DNA from: DATHZQ01 sp963823505
GTDB lineage: Bacteria; Actinomycetota; Acidimicrobiia; Spongiisociales; UBA5794
DNA length: 64,000 nt
Reading direction: 5' to 3'
NCBI GenBank assembly: GCA_963823505.1
Contig: CAWGLY010000008.1
Span: forward strand, 1 to 64,000
Shown here: in pieces, positions 8,133 to 16,312 of the stretch
How positions within the stretch are numbered: the first letter of the stretch is position 1
Layout of the letters: each line of letters starts with the position of its first letter
The notes under the pieces: model-generated
What the model saw: the letters and a program-made list of their open reading frames with translations, nothing else
What the model was told of the DNA's origin: nothing
The model's database searches: none
Translations under genes and position numbers: made by a program

Positions 8133-8795
8133 CTATCTCGCAACGAGGCAGGACAGCCAAGCCGGATAGCCCGAGCAGATCGAGAGATCGGCCACGAGCT
8201 CCCTCGGTGCCGCATTCGCCTCGCTGAGCGTATCCCACGCGGCAACAATGGACTGCCGATAGTGTCGACGGGCACCAACGGCCGAGAAAGCGAAGCTCCA
8301 CCAATCGACTCCCGCCGCCCGGATGGCCGTCACCTCGACGTGACATTCGGCGACCCCAGGCGACCCGGCGTCTCCAGAGGGGGCGAGGACGCGTCGCACG
8401 ACCACCTTCTCGACTTCGATGCGGCGATCACTTGGGCCAATGCCGGCCACGAGTCCGTCGGCCGGGCTCCACTTGCGCCACGACTCGGTGTGACCAGCCA
8501 GCCCTCCGGCCAGGGCGAGCCTGCGACCGACCGATAGCCTGATCTTCAACTCGAGCGTCGAACAATGCCGCCACTTGACGCCCACGTCGGGGAGGCGGTC
8601 GACCTGATAGATGTCGCATCTCTCTTCGGCGATGGCGATCGATCCGGCTCCAGTGAACCACGCCACCACCGGGGGCGGTGGGCTGCCCACTGCGAACCAT
8701 CGGACCTCGGTCGTGTCGGACACCGTCACAGGCGCCGCCGCCGCTCCGCAGCAGGCTGCGTCCTGGCCCCACTCTCTCTCGGGGATGGCGTTCAC
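8133..8795 (-). CDS. Hypothetical protein
   Basis: A 220-residue soluble protein that I cannot assign with confidence. The N-terminal part (EVRWFAVGSPPPPVVAWF, then an aromatic/charged stretch with a Lys-Trp and 'LELKIRLSVG') recalls actinobacterial hypothetical proteins that open with a VRWF motif and later carry a 'GIKLREG...LEVK' segment, possibly a divergent CYTH-like barrel; this is an impression from memory only. Codon usage with G/C third positions and the lack of a competing frame support it as a real gene. It is convergent with sulP, 40 bp apart. Confidence 0.55.
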   Translation of the reverse strand: MNAIPEREWGQDAACCGAAAAPVTVSDTTEVRWFAVGSPPPPVVAWFTGAGSIAIAEERCDIYQVDRLPDVGVKWRHCSTLELKIRLSVGRRLALAGGLAGHTESWRKWSPADGLVAGIGPSDRRIEVEKVVVRRVLAPSGDAGSPGVAECHVEVTAIRAAGVDWWSFAFSAVGARRHYRQSIVAAWDTLSEANAAPRELVADLSICSGYPAWLSCLVAR

Positions 8796-9111
8796 GGTAC
8801 CGAACTCACACTCGTAGGGGAGGTCGACAAGTGTGCCATCAGCATGGTCCGTAAGGGCAGTCGAAACCGGGTGATCTTGGACTCACCCCGGGTGAAAGCA
8901 GATCCTGCAGCGAGCTCCGCCGACCCGTAGGGGGATCGTTCGCCGTCGGAGCGGCGGAGACGGTCGACGATCGCCTGGCACCCCGGCGGTATCCGCAAGC
9001 GTGGTTCAGCTACTACTCCCGTTCAGCTCGATCGCGTCCCCTGGGCGTCACGACGGTGGCGGTGAGTTCCTCCTCCGGTACGTAGAATGCGTGCGCGTAT
9101 CATATGTTGGC
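8796..9111. other. Intergenic region between divergent genes
   Basis: This 316-bp gap separates the hypothetical gene (minus) from the LuxR regulator (plus). The regulator's frame is open back to a GTG at 9001, but the residues before 9112 look unlike the family. A TAGAAT at 9083-9088 could be a -10 element without a clear -35. I see nothing else. Confidence 0.4.
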
Positions 9112-11316
9112 ATGCACCCAGTCCCCCCAATGGCCGTGCACGAGCGGCCCAGCGCCAGGGCTGGGAAGGTCGTGCGGCCGAGATTGACAACACGGCTCGA
9201 CCGCATCCTCGAGGTGGGTGTCGGTTTGGTGTCGGCGGCCGCCGGCGCAGGCAAGACGACCCTGCTGAACTCCTGGGCTGCCGAGTTGGACGGAGCCCAC
9301 GTCGCCTGGGTCACATGCCGCGAGGAGCACAACGACCCCCTGGTCCTCGCCGAGGAGATCCGTACGGCGCTGGCGCCCGCCATCGAGGTGCCTGAGGGCA
9401 CGCCACTCGGCGGTGTGTTCGGCACCATGGTTCGTGACCGCAGGCTTGGTCCGGCGATCGTGCTGGTTCTCGATGATGCCCACACCCTCCACTCACCCCA
9501 GGTACTCGCCGTCATCGAGTGGCTCGTCGCACAACGACCGCCCGCTCTTGCGATCGTGGTCAGTGGACGCAACGATCCTGGGCTTCCGTGGCACAGGATC
9601 CGACTCGTCGGGGTCGTGGAGCTGCGTGGTCCGGACCTTGCGTTCGAGTACGCTGAGGCGCGCAAGCTGCTGGCGCACACTTTCGGCAGTGTCCTGCCGG
9701 CCGATGAGTTGGCCGAGTTGTGTCGGCTCACCGAGGGATGGGCTGCGGGACTGTGTCTTACCGGCTTGGCGCTGCGGGGCTCCCCTGTTCGACGGAGCAG
9801 CGGCAGTGCCTGGGTGGCCCGCCATCGCTATGTGCGCGACTTCTTGGAGATCGAGGTGCTGGACGGGCTGCCGGACGACCAGGTCCGGTTTCTCGAGGCT
9901 ACCTCTGTTCTGGACCGGCTCGATCCGGACCTGTGTGACATGCTGACCAACCGATCCGACTCCGCGGACCTCCTAGAGCGATTCGTCGAGATGAACCTGT
10001 TCACCGATCGAGTGTCGGATTCGCCTCTGCGATTCAAGTACCACGCACTGTTCGCCGAGTCGTTGCGTCATCGCTTGCATCGCTCCAAGCATCTGGACCG
10101 TGCGTCGCTCCTCACGGTGGCCTCGCAGTGGTACGAGGATCAGGGAATGATGGACGCTGCCATTGCGGCAGCGCTGGAAGCTGGAGCGCTCGACCGAGCT
10201 GAGAACCTGATTCGTGCCGCTTGTGGACCGGCGATCAAGTCCGGGTTGGCAGCCACCGTGGTTCGGTGGGTGAGTGGGCTACCGGCGGAGTCTGTCGAGC
10301 GCAGCCCCGAGCTCTCCCTCGTGCTGGCTAGAGCATCGGCGTCCCGAGGGGATCTCCTCATCGCAGGAACCGCCCTGGAGGCCGCTCGCCGCAGTTACGA
10401 GCGACGCCCGGTCCCGTGGCTGCGGATCGGCATCCTGCACCTGGGCTTCATCGTTCATGTGGCCAAGGGTGCCCTGTGCGGCGCTGTCGAAGAGATCGAC
10501 GACGCCCTGCAATTCTTCGCAACTGAACCTGAGCAACCAGAGCTCGCAATGTTCGGCATCGACGAGGAGGCGCTCGTGGTCTACGGCGCCGTTGCGAAGC
10601 TCCTCACGGGACAGCTCGAGCCGGCGGTAGCCGCCACGGATCGGGTTCTTACGCCGTCGCGGCTCATCCATCCGACCAAAGCGACCGTTCTGGGGGTGGG
10701 GGTCCGATCTTTGGCCTTGGCTTGGGCCGGAAAGGACGCAGAGGCAGCCCGGTGCCTCAATAACAGCCGCAGGGTGGTCATGCAATACGCAGGATCCACC
10801 GGCGATCCGCTTCCCTTCCACTTGGCTGAAGCCTGGATCACCGAGGGCGCAACAGCCGATCGCAGTCTTTCGGCCGCTCGGGTCATCGTCGAGGACCAGG
10901 GGTTTCCCATCTACCGGCTCTTGTTCGCATTGACCGAGGCGCGGCATGCCCTCCGTGGCGGTCGGAGGGCGGCAGCATCCCACAGCCTGGCCGAGGCGGA
11001 TAGCCTCCTCGCAACCATGCAGGGCGCCGCCTTCTTGGGCCGGCTCGCTGAGGATATTCGGCTCGAACTCGAAGCCGTCCATCGAGCCGGCATGAGCGAA
11101 GCGCTGAATCCTCGAGAGGTCGAGATCCTGACCGAGATCGCGGCCGGGAGCTCTCGACGTGAGGTTGCCCGCAATCTCCACCTGTCGATCAACACCGTCA
11201 AGACATATCTGAGGACGGCATACCGCAAGCTCGGTGCGACAGACCGCCACGATGCCGTGATCGAAGCGCGTCGGCTCGGGCTCATTGACGGCTCCGACAC
11301 GCCCTCCCAGACGTAG
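9112..11316 (+). CDS. MalT-like LuxR-family transcriptional regulator (LAL type)
   Basis: A 734-residue STAND-type regulator. The order is an N-terminal P-loop ATPase (SAAAGAGKTT at residues 41-50; Walker B IVLVLDDAH about 120-130), a winged-helix/arm region, a helical TPR-like sensor (about 350-640), and a C-terminal LuxR HTH (LNPREVEILTEIAAGSS to RKLGATDRHDAV, about 665-725). This is the MalT/LAL architecture, in which inducer and ATP binding trigger oligomerisation and activation. The chosen ATG begins the usual short leader before VVRPRLTTRL; an upstream GTG at 9001 is possible. No linked target operon is obvious, so the inducer is unknown. Confidence 0.88.
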   Translation: MHPVPPMAVHERPSARAGKVVRPRLTTRLDRILEVGVGLVSAAAGAGKTTLLNSWAAELDGAHVAWVTCREEHNDPLVLAEEIRTALAPAIEVPEGTPLGGVFGTMVRDRRLGPAIVLVLDDAHTLHSPQVLAVIEWLVAQRPPALAIVVSGRNDPGLPWHRIRLVGVVELRGPDLAFEYAEARKLLAHTFGSVLPADELAELCRLTEGWAAGLCLTGLALRGSPVRRSSGSAWVARHRYVRDFLEIEVLDGLPDDQVRFLEATSVLDRLDPDLCDMLTNRSDSADLLERFVEMNLFTDRVSDSPLRFKYHALFAESLRHRLHRSKHLDRASLLTVASQWYEDQGMMDAAIAAALEAGALDRAENLIRAACGPAIKSGLAATVVRWVSGLPAESVERSPELSLVLARASASRGDLLIAGTALEAARRSYERRPVPWLRIGILHLGFIVHVAKGALCGAVEEIDDALQFFATEPEQPELAMFGIDEEALVVYGAVAKLLTGQLEPAVAATDRVLTPSRLIHPTKATVLGVGVRSLALAWAGKDAEAARCLNNSRRVVMQYAGSTGDPLPFHLAEAWITEGATADRSLSAARVIVEDQGFPIYRLLFALTEARHALRGGRRAAASHSLAEADSLLATMQGAAFLGRLAEDIRLELEAVHRAGMSEALNPREVEILTEIAAGSSRREVARNLHLSINTVKTYLRTAYRKLGATDRHDAVIEARRLGLIDGSDTPSQT

Positions 11317-11322
11317 GGGCTC

Positions 11323-11340
11323 CCGGGCACGGACGCCCGG
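11323..11340 (+). terminator. Weak terminator-like stem-loop after the LuxR gene
   Basis: CCGGGC pairs with GCCCGG around a 6-base loop, 7 bases past the stop codon. There is no U-run, so it is only a candidate. Confidence 0.35.
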
Positions 11341-11484
11341 CGTGAAACCCGCCGGCTGCGCCTCAACAACAGAGCCCTCAGCTGCGGCCGGAAAGCCGTC
11401 CACCTCAGCAACGCTTCTGCGATGGGCGCTGACTTGCCGATCCCGACGCGTCGGTGTCGTGCCTCCTCGAGCAACCGTGCCGAG

Positions 11485-11586
11485 TCAGTCGACTCGCACG
11501 ATCGCCAGCGGCCGCCACGTTCCGTCGAGCGCGGCCCGTTCGGGCAGGTAGAGCCGCATCACGACGTAAAGCGGGCCATCGGGATC
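11485..11586 (-). pseudogene. C-terminal fragment of a DUF1254/DUF1214-family protein
   Basis: The last 33 codons before the TGA at 11485 contain DGPLYVVMRLYLPERAALDGTW and then RPLAIVRV, which matches the conserved C-terminal end of DUF1214 proteins (a DGPF-x-x-x-LRLYxP-x-x-x-LDGTWxPP pattern). The residues before it are low-complexity and unlike the family, so only the tail survives. It lies beside a Tn3 fragment, suggesting a site of repeated insertion and decay. Confidence 0.6.
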
Positions 11587-11692
11587 GGGGGGACCGGGCA
11601 CCCGTACTCGGGGTCTGGGCAGTAATGGAACAGGTTTCGCGGTTTTCTGGCGCGGGTGGCGAGGCGTGGGTGCTGTGTGGTAGAGACGGCTC

Positions 11693-11877
11693 ATGCCGGT
11701 GGAGTTTCTCACTGATGAGCAGGTGCGTCGCTATGGGCGGATCCATCGTTGGATCAGCTCGAGCGGTACTTCTTCTTGGACGACGATGACCGCGGGGTAG
11801 CGGCTCGAAAGCGAGACGACCGGGCCCGTTCGGGTTTCGGGGTTCAGTTGGGGACGGTGTTGGGGCTCTTGGGTGGT
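11693..11877 (+). pseudogene. N-terminal remnant of a Tn3-family transposase
   Basis: Reading from ATG 11693 gives MPVEFLTDEQVRRYGRIHR, the usual start of Tn3-type TnpA. A small deletion and frameshift near 11745 then moves the match to another frame, which reads LDQLERYFFLDDDDRGVAAR and, after a short gap, SGFGVQLGTVLGLLG. These are the following N-terminal blocks of the same family. The match stops at the 3' end of tRNA-Phe. The rest of the roughly 980-residue transposase is absent, so this is a dead fragment. Confidence 0.8.
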
Positions 11878-11946
11878 CAGGGACGGCGTCGATCCGTCGA
11901 CCTCCGGTTTTTCAGACCGGCGCTCTACCAACTGAGCTACCTGACC
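11874..11946 (-). tRNA. tRNA-Phe (GAA)
   Basis: A full cloverleaf reads on the minus strand. Acceptor arms GGTCAGG and CCTGACC pair perfectly, the D arm is TAGCTCAGTTGGTAGAGC, the anticodon stem GGT/ACC flanks a loop with GAA, and the T arm follows with discriminator A. CCA is not encoded (the next bases are CCC). It is 48 bp downstream of tRNA-Asp. Confidence 0.95.
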
Positions 11947-11994
11947 GGGCGACGATCAACGCCCGGGCCTCATGAGGACCGGGCGCAGAACGTC

Positions 11995-12072
11995 TGGCGG
12001 GAGCGACGGGATTTGAACCCGCGACCTCCGGCTTGACAGGCCGGCGTGAACTCCAGACTTCACCACGCCCCC
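11995..12072 (-). tRNA. tRNA-Asp (GTC)
   Basis: A cloverleaf on the minus strand. Acceptor GGGGGCG pairs with CGCTCCC (one G-T), anticodon stem CCGGC/GCCGG encloses the loop CTGTCAA with anticodon GTC, and the T loop GTTCAAAT is canonical. The discriminator is G and CCA is encoded. It is probably co-transcribed with tRNA-Phe. Confidence 0.95.
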
Positions 12073-12154
12073 AACCGCCTCACCAGATGTGGCCGGCGAG
12101 GCATCGGGAGTATAGGACTCCTGCGCCCTCCGGGGAACTGGACGCCGGTGTAAC

Positions 12155-13399
12155 TCAGTTCGGGGACCACGCCACCCAGCTGCCGCTCGAGATGACCTTG
12201 GGAGCTCCGGCCCCGACCGGTGCCACCCAGATGCCCGCATCGCCGTCGATCGCACCGGGGAACGCGTACGCACTCGCATCGGGTGACCACAGCGCGACGC
12301 TCTGGCTGTACTGGTCGTAGAACGGCAGGAACTCGGCGACCCACTGCACCGCCGGGCGGAACGTCGGGCCGTCGCTCAGCTCGCCGTCCTCCCAGATGGA
12401 CCACGTCAGAAAGCCGGCTTCCTCGGCCGCAGCCAGCACGAGCAGCCGGTCGAACACCGGGCTCCAGAAGAACGCCACGGCGGGACGATCGAGGACCGGA
12501 GTGATGGTGCCCGACTCCACGTCGATGACGACCAGCCGGTTGGGCGGAAGTGGGTCCGCCAGCAGAGCAACCGAGACACCAGAGTCACCCTCGACGAAGG
12601 TCTGGGCCGCCACCAACCCACCGCTCGGCGATGCGGAGAAGATCACGCCACCGTCTGCAGACGCCACGGCCACGACATCACCGGAATCGTCGATCTGTAC
12701 GATCTCCTGTCCGCCGCCGCGACGGATCGCCGCGTAGATCCCTGCCGGCGTCCACTGCGGCGCCTGGAACGCACCGGGCTCCGAGCCGAGGGGCTCCGAG
12801 CTGCCCGCGCCATCGATCAGGTCGAGCCGGTCTGCGCCTACATGGGCCACTGCCCGGTCGCCCGCAGGGCTCCACGAGAAGTAGAAGGGCTGGCCGTTGT
12901 CGATCTCCTCGACCCCGATGGAGTCACCGTCCACCGAGATCACCTCGAACGCAAGTCCGTTCGCACCGTTGCGCAGCGAACCGAGCCGGGTGCCATCCGG
13001 CGACCAGTAGTGGTAGAACGACGCCGCAAAACTGTCCGCGGCGCGCCGGGAGCCACCCGTCGCATCGGTGACGACGAACTCGGGGCTCTCCGCCCGGGAT
13101 GCGTAGGCGACATCTCGACCGCCCGGGGACCACACAGGTTGGAACGGGACGTCGCCTTCCTCGCTGAGGACCACAACGTCGGAACCGTCGCGGTTCATCG
13201 TCACCACCTGCGAGTCGTCGTTGATCACGACCAGCCGGTCGACGTCGAGGGAAGCACTCGGAGCAGCCGTCGTACTCGTCGTCGTGGTCGAGCTTGCCGG
13301 CGGGGTGGTGGTTTCGACTGCCGCATCGTCCGCCGATGTGCACGCTGCGGCGAGAAGTGTCAACGCAGCCGCAGCGGCGAAGCGTCGCACGAGCGTCAT
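12155..13399 (-). CDS. TolB-like beta-propeller lipoprotein
   Basis: A 414-residue exported lipoprotein. The signal peptide ends in the lipobox LLAAAC, followed by a Thr/Ser/Pro-rich linker to about residue 50. The mature part consists of repeated strands ending in WSPGGRD, WSPDGTR, WSPAGDR, WTPAG, SPSGGL, WSPVFDR and WSPDASA. These are the WD40-like PD40/TolB propeller repeats (six or seven blades). No catalytic residues stand out, so a binding or scaffold role at the outer face of the membrane is likely. It is transcribed away from the esterase gene, with 81 bp between the starts. Confidence 0.8.
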   Translation of the reverse strand: MTLVRRFAAAAALTLLAAACTSADDAAVETTTPPASSTTTTSTTAAPSASLDVDRLVVINDDSQVVTMNRDGSDVVVLSEEGDVPFQPVWSPGGRDVAYASRAESPEFVVTDATGGSRRAADSFAASFYHYWSPDGTRLGSLRNGANGLAFEVISVDGDSIGVEEIDNGQPFYFSWSPAGDRAVAHVGADRLDLIDGAGSSEPLGSEPGAFQAPQWTPAGIYAAIRRGGGQEIVQIDDSGDVVAVASADGGVIFSASPSGGLVAAQTFVEGDSGVSVALLADPLPPNRLVVIDVESGTITPVLDRPAVAFFWSPVFDRLLVLAAAEEAGFLTWSIWEDGELSDGPTFRPAVQWVAEFLPFYDQYSQSVALWSPDASAYAFPGAIDGDAGIWVAPVGAGAPKVISSGSWVAWSPN

Positions 13400-13480
13400 C
13401 AGCGTCCGTCCTCTCGTCGTGGGCCGAGACTACCGACGCGTGATCCCCTATCTGCGGGCTCAGCTGGCCGGTACCCTGCG

Positions 13481-14269
13481 ATGGTGAACAGCGACGGCTA
13501 TCTGCACCCGCTCGTCGAAGGGTTCGAGGTGCATCCCGATCGCAGCGACGTGGTGGTGCTCCTGCACGGATGGACCGGATCGCCTGCCCACATGCGCCTG
13601 CTCGCCGCCGAGCTCGACGCAGCCGGGTTTGGTGCCGTCGCTCCGCTGCTCCCCGGGCACGGCACCACGATTCGCGACATGCTCGACGTGACGTGGCGCG
13701 ACTGGGTTGCGACGGCTGCCGAGGCCGCCCAGAGGGTCGTCGATTCGGGTGCCAGGCTCCATCTGGCGGGTCTGTCCATGGGCGGCGTGCTCGCCATCCT
13801 GCTCGCCCCGGTATTCCGGCCCGCGTCACTGATCACCATCAACGCACCGATTCGGGTCGTGAACCGCACGGCACCTTTCCTGTCGATCGCCAGGGGCTCG
13901 CCGCGCATCCGGGACTACGAGCCGGCAGAACGCCACCCCGAGTTCGCCCACGACTATGCGCACCACTACGACGGCACCCCGATCGGATCGGTCGCCGACC
14001 TGCTGGACTTGATACGGGCCGCCAAGAGCGTGCTCAACCGAGTGTCGGCGCCTGCGCTCGTCGTGCAATCGCTGACCGACGAGACCGTGCGTCCCGCAAG
14101 CGCAACGTACCTCTACGAGCATCTCGGCTCCCCGTTCAAGCGGCTCGTGTGGCTCGAACGATCAGCCCACGTAGCGACCCTGGACATCGAGCGGGACCGT
14201 TTGGCCCAAGAAGTGGTACGCCACCTGCGGGATGCGCAGGGACTTGCGACGCTGCAACCCCCCGGCTGA
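13481..14269 (+). CDS. Alpha/beta-hydrolase, carboxylesterase/monoacylglycerol lipase type
   Basis: A 262-residue cytoplasmic serine hydrolase. The oxyanion motif LLHGWTGSP is at residues 27-35, the nucleophile elbow GLSMGG places Ser99, the acid is in SLTDETVRP and the base in RSAHVATLD. Size and motifs fit the Est30-like carboxylesterases, which cleave short to medium acyl esters. The frame stays open much further upstream, but that part is antisense to the lipoprotein gene, so the ATG at 13481 is chosen. It is 43 bp before acetyl-CoA synthetase; acyl release and activation could be linked, though that is only inference. Confidence 0.85.
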   Translation: MVNSDGYLHPLVEGFEVHPDRSDVVVLLHGWTGSPAHMRLLAAELDAAGFGAVAPLLPGHGTTIRDMLDVTWRDWVATAAEAAQRVVDSGARLHLAGLSMGGVLAILLAPVFRPASLITINAPIRVVNRTAPFLSIARGSPRIRDYEPAERHPEFAHDYAHHYDGTPIGSVADLLDLIRAAKSVLNRVSAPALVVQSLTDETVRPASATYLYEHLGSPFKRLVWLERSAHVATLDIERDRLAQEVVRHLRDAQGLATLQPPG

Positions 14270-14312
14270 GGCCGATACGATGCCGTGATTCATGAACGCG
14301 AGAGGAGCGGAC

Positions 14313-16265
14313 GTGACCGACACCCAGCAGGCACTCGAGAACTTGCTCACCGAGGAAAGGGTCTTCCCCCCTTCCGCCGAGTTCGTGGCGAGTGCGAATG
14401 CCGATTCAGGGGTTTACGAGCGCGCCGAGGCCGACTGGCAGGGCTTCTGGCGGGACCAGGCGCTGTCGCGCATCACGTGGTTCAAGGAGCCGACGGTCAC
14501 GCTCGACGACTCCAACCCTCCGTTCTACAAGTGGTTCAGCGACGGTGAGCTCAACCTCTCCTACAACTGCCTCGATCGCCATCTGGAGACGCAAGGCGAC
14601 AAGGTTGCCTATCACTTCGTCGGTGAACCGGGCGACACCCGCACCATCACCTACCGCGACCTGTACGAAGACGTCACCAGGTTCGCCAACGGTCTCAAGT
14701 CGCTCGGCGTCGAGCGCGGCGACCGCATCGCCATCTACATGGGGATGATCCCCGAGCTCCCGATCGCCATGCTGGCGTGCGCCCGGCTCGGGGCGATCCA
14801 CTCGGTGGTATTCGGCGGCTTCTCGTCCGATGCGCTCGCCGACCGCATCCAGGACGCCCAAGCCAAAGTCGTGATCACCCAGGACGCCTCGTGGCGCCGT
14901 GGCTCCACCGTGCCGCTGAAGGCCGCCGCCGATGTCGCCGTTGCCCGATGTGACTCCATCGAGCACGTCGTCGTCGTCAACCGGGCCGGCAGCGAGCCGG
15001 CCATGGAAGAGGGTCGCGACGTCTGGTATCACGATGTGGTCGCCGGCCAGTCGACGGAGTGCGAGCCCGAGGTGATGAACGCAGAGGACCTCCTCTACAT
15101 CCTCTACACCTCGGGGACGACCGGGAAGCCGAAGGGCATCGTCCACACCCAGGCCGGCTACCTCACCGGAGTCACCACCACTCACCACTACGTCTTCGAC
15201 ATCAAGCCAGACGACATCTACTGGTGCGCTGCCGACATCGGCTGGGTGACAGGGCACAGCTACATCGTGTACGGCCCACTCGCCAACGGCACGACCGGCG
15301 TGATGTACGAGGGAGCACCCAACTACCCGGACCTGGATCGTTTGTGGTCGATCATCGACGAGTACAAGGTCACCGTCTTCTACACGGCCCCCACCGCCAT
15401 CAGGGCGTTCATGAAGTGGGGCAACCAGTACCCCGATCGTCACGACCTCTCGTCGATTCGGGTGCTGGGGACGGTTGGTGAGCCGATCAACCCCGAGGCG
15501 TGGATGTGGTACCACGAGCACATCGGCGGGTCGCGGACGCCGATCGTCGACACGTGGTGGCAGACGGAGACAGGGGCCATCATGATCACGCCGCTGCCCG
15601 GTGCGGTGTCCACCAAACCTGGTTCGGCAACCCGACCCTTCCCCGGCATCGACGCCGACGTTGTCGACGACGACGGCAATTCGGTTCCGCTCGGGGGCGG
15701 GGGATACCTTGCGATCCGCCGACCATGGCCGTCGATGCTCCGCACGATCTACGGCGACGACAAGCGGTACGTCGATACGTACTGGTCTCGATTCCGTGGG
15801 ATGTACTTCCCCGGCGACGGGTGCAAGCGCGACATGGACGGGTATTACTGGCTGCTTGGCCGGGTCGACGACATCATGCTGGTGTCGGGTCACAACATCT
15901 CGACGACGGAAGTCGAGTCGGCGTTGGTGTCGCATTCCGCAGTGGCCGAAGCGGCGGTGGTGGGTCGCAAGGACGCGTTGACCGGGCAGGCGATTGCGGC
16001 GTTTGTGACGCTGCGCGACGGGGTGGAGGGCGACGAGGCACTGATCCAGGTGCTGCGCAACCACGTGGCGACGTCCATCGGCCCGATCGCCAAGCCGGCG
16101 AGCATCGTGTTCACGGTCGACCTGCCGAAGACCCGTTCGGGCAAGATCATGCGCAGGCTGCTCAAGGACATCTCCGAGAACCGGCAGCTCGGCGACGTCA
16201 CAACGCTCGCCAATGCCGACATCGTCGAGGAGATCGCCACAAAATCGCAGACCTCCGACGACTGA
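14313..16265 (+). CDS. acs: Acetyl-CoA synthetase (AMP-forming)
   Basis: A 650-residue enzyme that activates acetate to acetyl-CoA through acetyl-AMP in the cytoplasm. Conserved blocks are YTSGTTGKPKG (ATP loop), the WWQTETG substrate motif, the hinge region GRVDDIMLVSGHNIST, and the C-terminal KTRSGKIMRRLL, which holds the lysine that is acetylated in regulation. Length fits the family. The GTG at 14313 is preferred over the in-frame ATG at 14292 because GAGGAG lies 5 bases before it. It ends near a strong stem-loop shared with the convergent hydrolase. Confidence 0.95.
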   Translation: MTDTQQALENLLTEERVFPPSAEFVASANADSGVYERAEADWQGFWRDQALSRITWFKEPTVTLDDSNPPFYKWFSDGELNLSYNCLDRHLETQGDKVAYHFVGEPGDTRTITYRDLYEDVTRFANGLKSLGVERGDRIAIYMGMIPELPIAMLACARLGAIHSVVFGGFSSDALADRIQDAQAKVVITQDASWRRGSTVPLKAAADVAVARCDSIEHVVVVNRAGSEPAMEEGRDVWYHDVVAGQSTECEPEVMNAEDLLYILYTSGTTGKPKGIVHTQAGYLTGVTTTHHYVFDIKPDDIYWCAADIGWVTGHSYIVYGPLANGTTGVMYEGAPNYPDLDRLWSIIDEYKVTVFYTAPTAIRAFMKWGNQYPDRHDLSSIRVLGTVGEPINPEAWMWYHEHIGGSRTPIVDTWWQTETGAIMITPLPGAVSTKPGSATRPFPGIDADVVDDDGNSVPLGGGGYLAIRRPWPSMLRTIYGDDKRYVDTYWSRFRGMYFPGDGCKRDMDGYYWLLGRVDDIMLVSGHNISTTEVESALVSHSAVAEAAVVGRKDALTGQAIAAFVTLRDGVEGDEALIQVLRNHVATSIGPIAKPASIVFTVDLPKTRSGKIMRRLLKDISENRQLGDVTTLANADIVEEIATKSQTSDD

Positions 16266-16277
16266 CCACGCGACCGT

Positions 16278-16300
16278 GCCCGGGCCAACGTGGTCCGGGC
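16278..16300. terminator. Bidirectional stem-loop between convergent genes
   Basis: GCCCGGGCCA pairs with TGGTCCGGGC (10 bp, one G-T) around a 3-base loop, between the ends of acs and the alpha/beta hydrolase gene. Confidence 0.55.
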
Positions 16301-16312
16301 TCGTGCGCAGGC

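Noticed and set aside
12842..13480. N-terminal extension of the esterase frame
   Set aside because: It is antisense to the beta-propeller lipoprotein and unlike any esterase; the ATG at 13481 gives the normal length.
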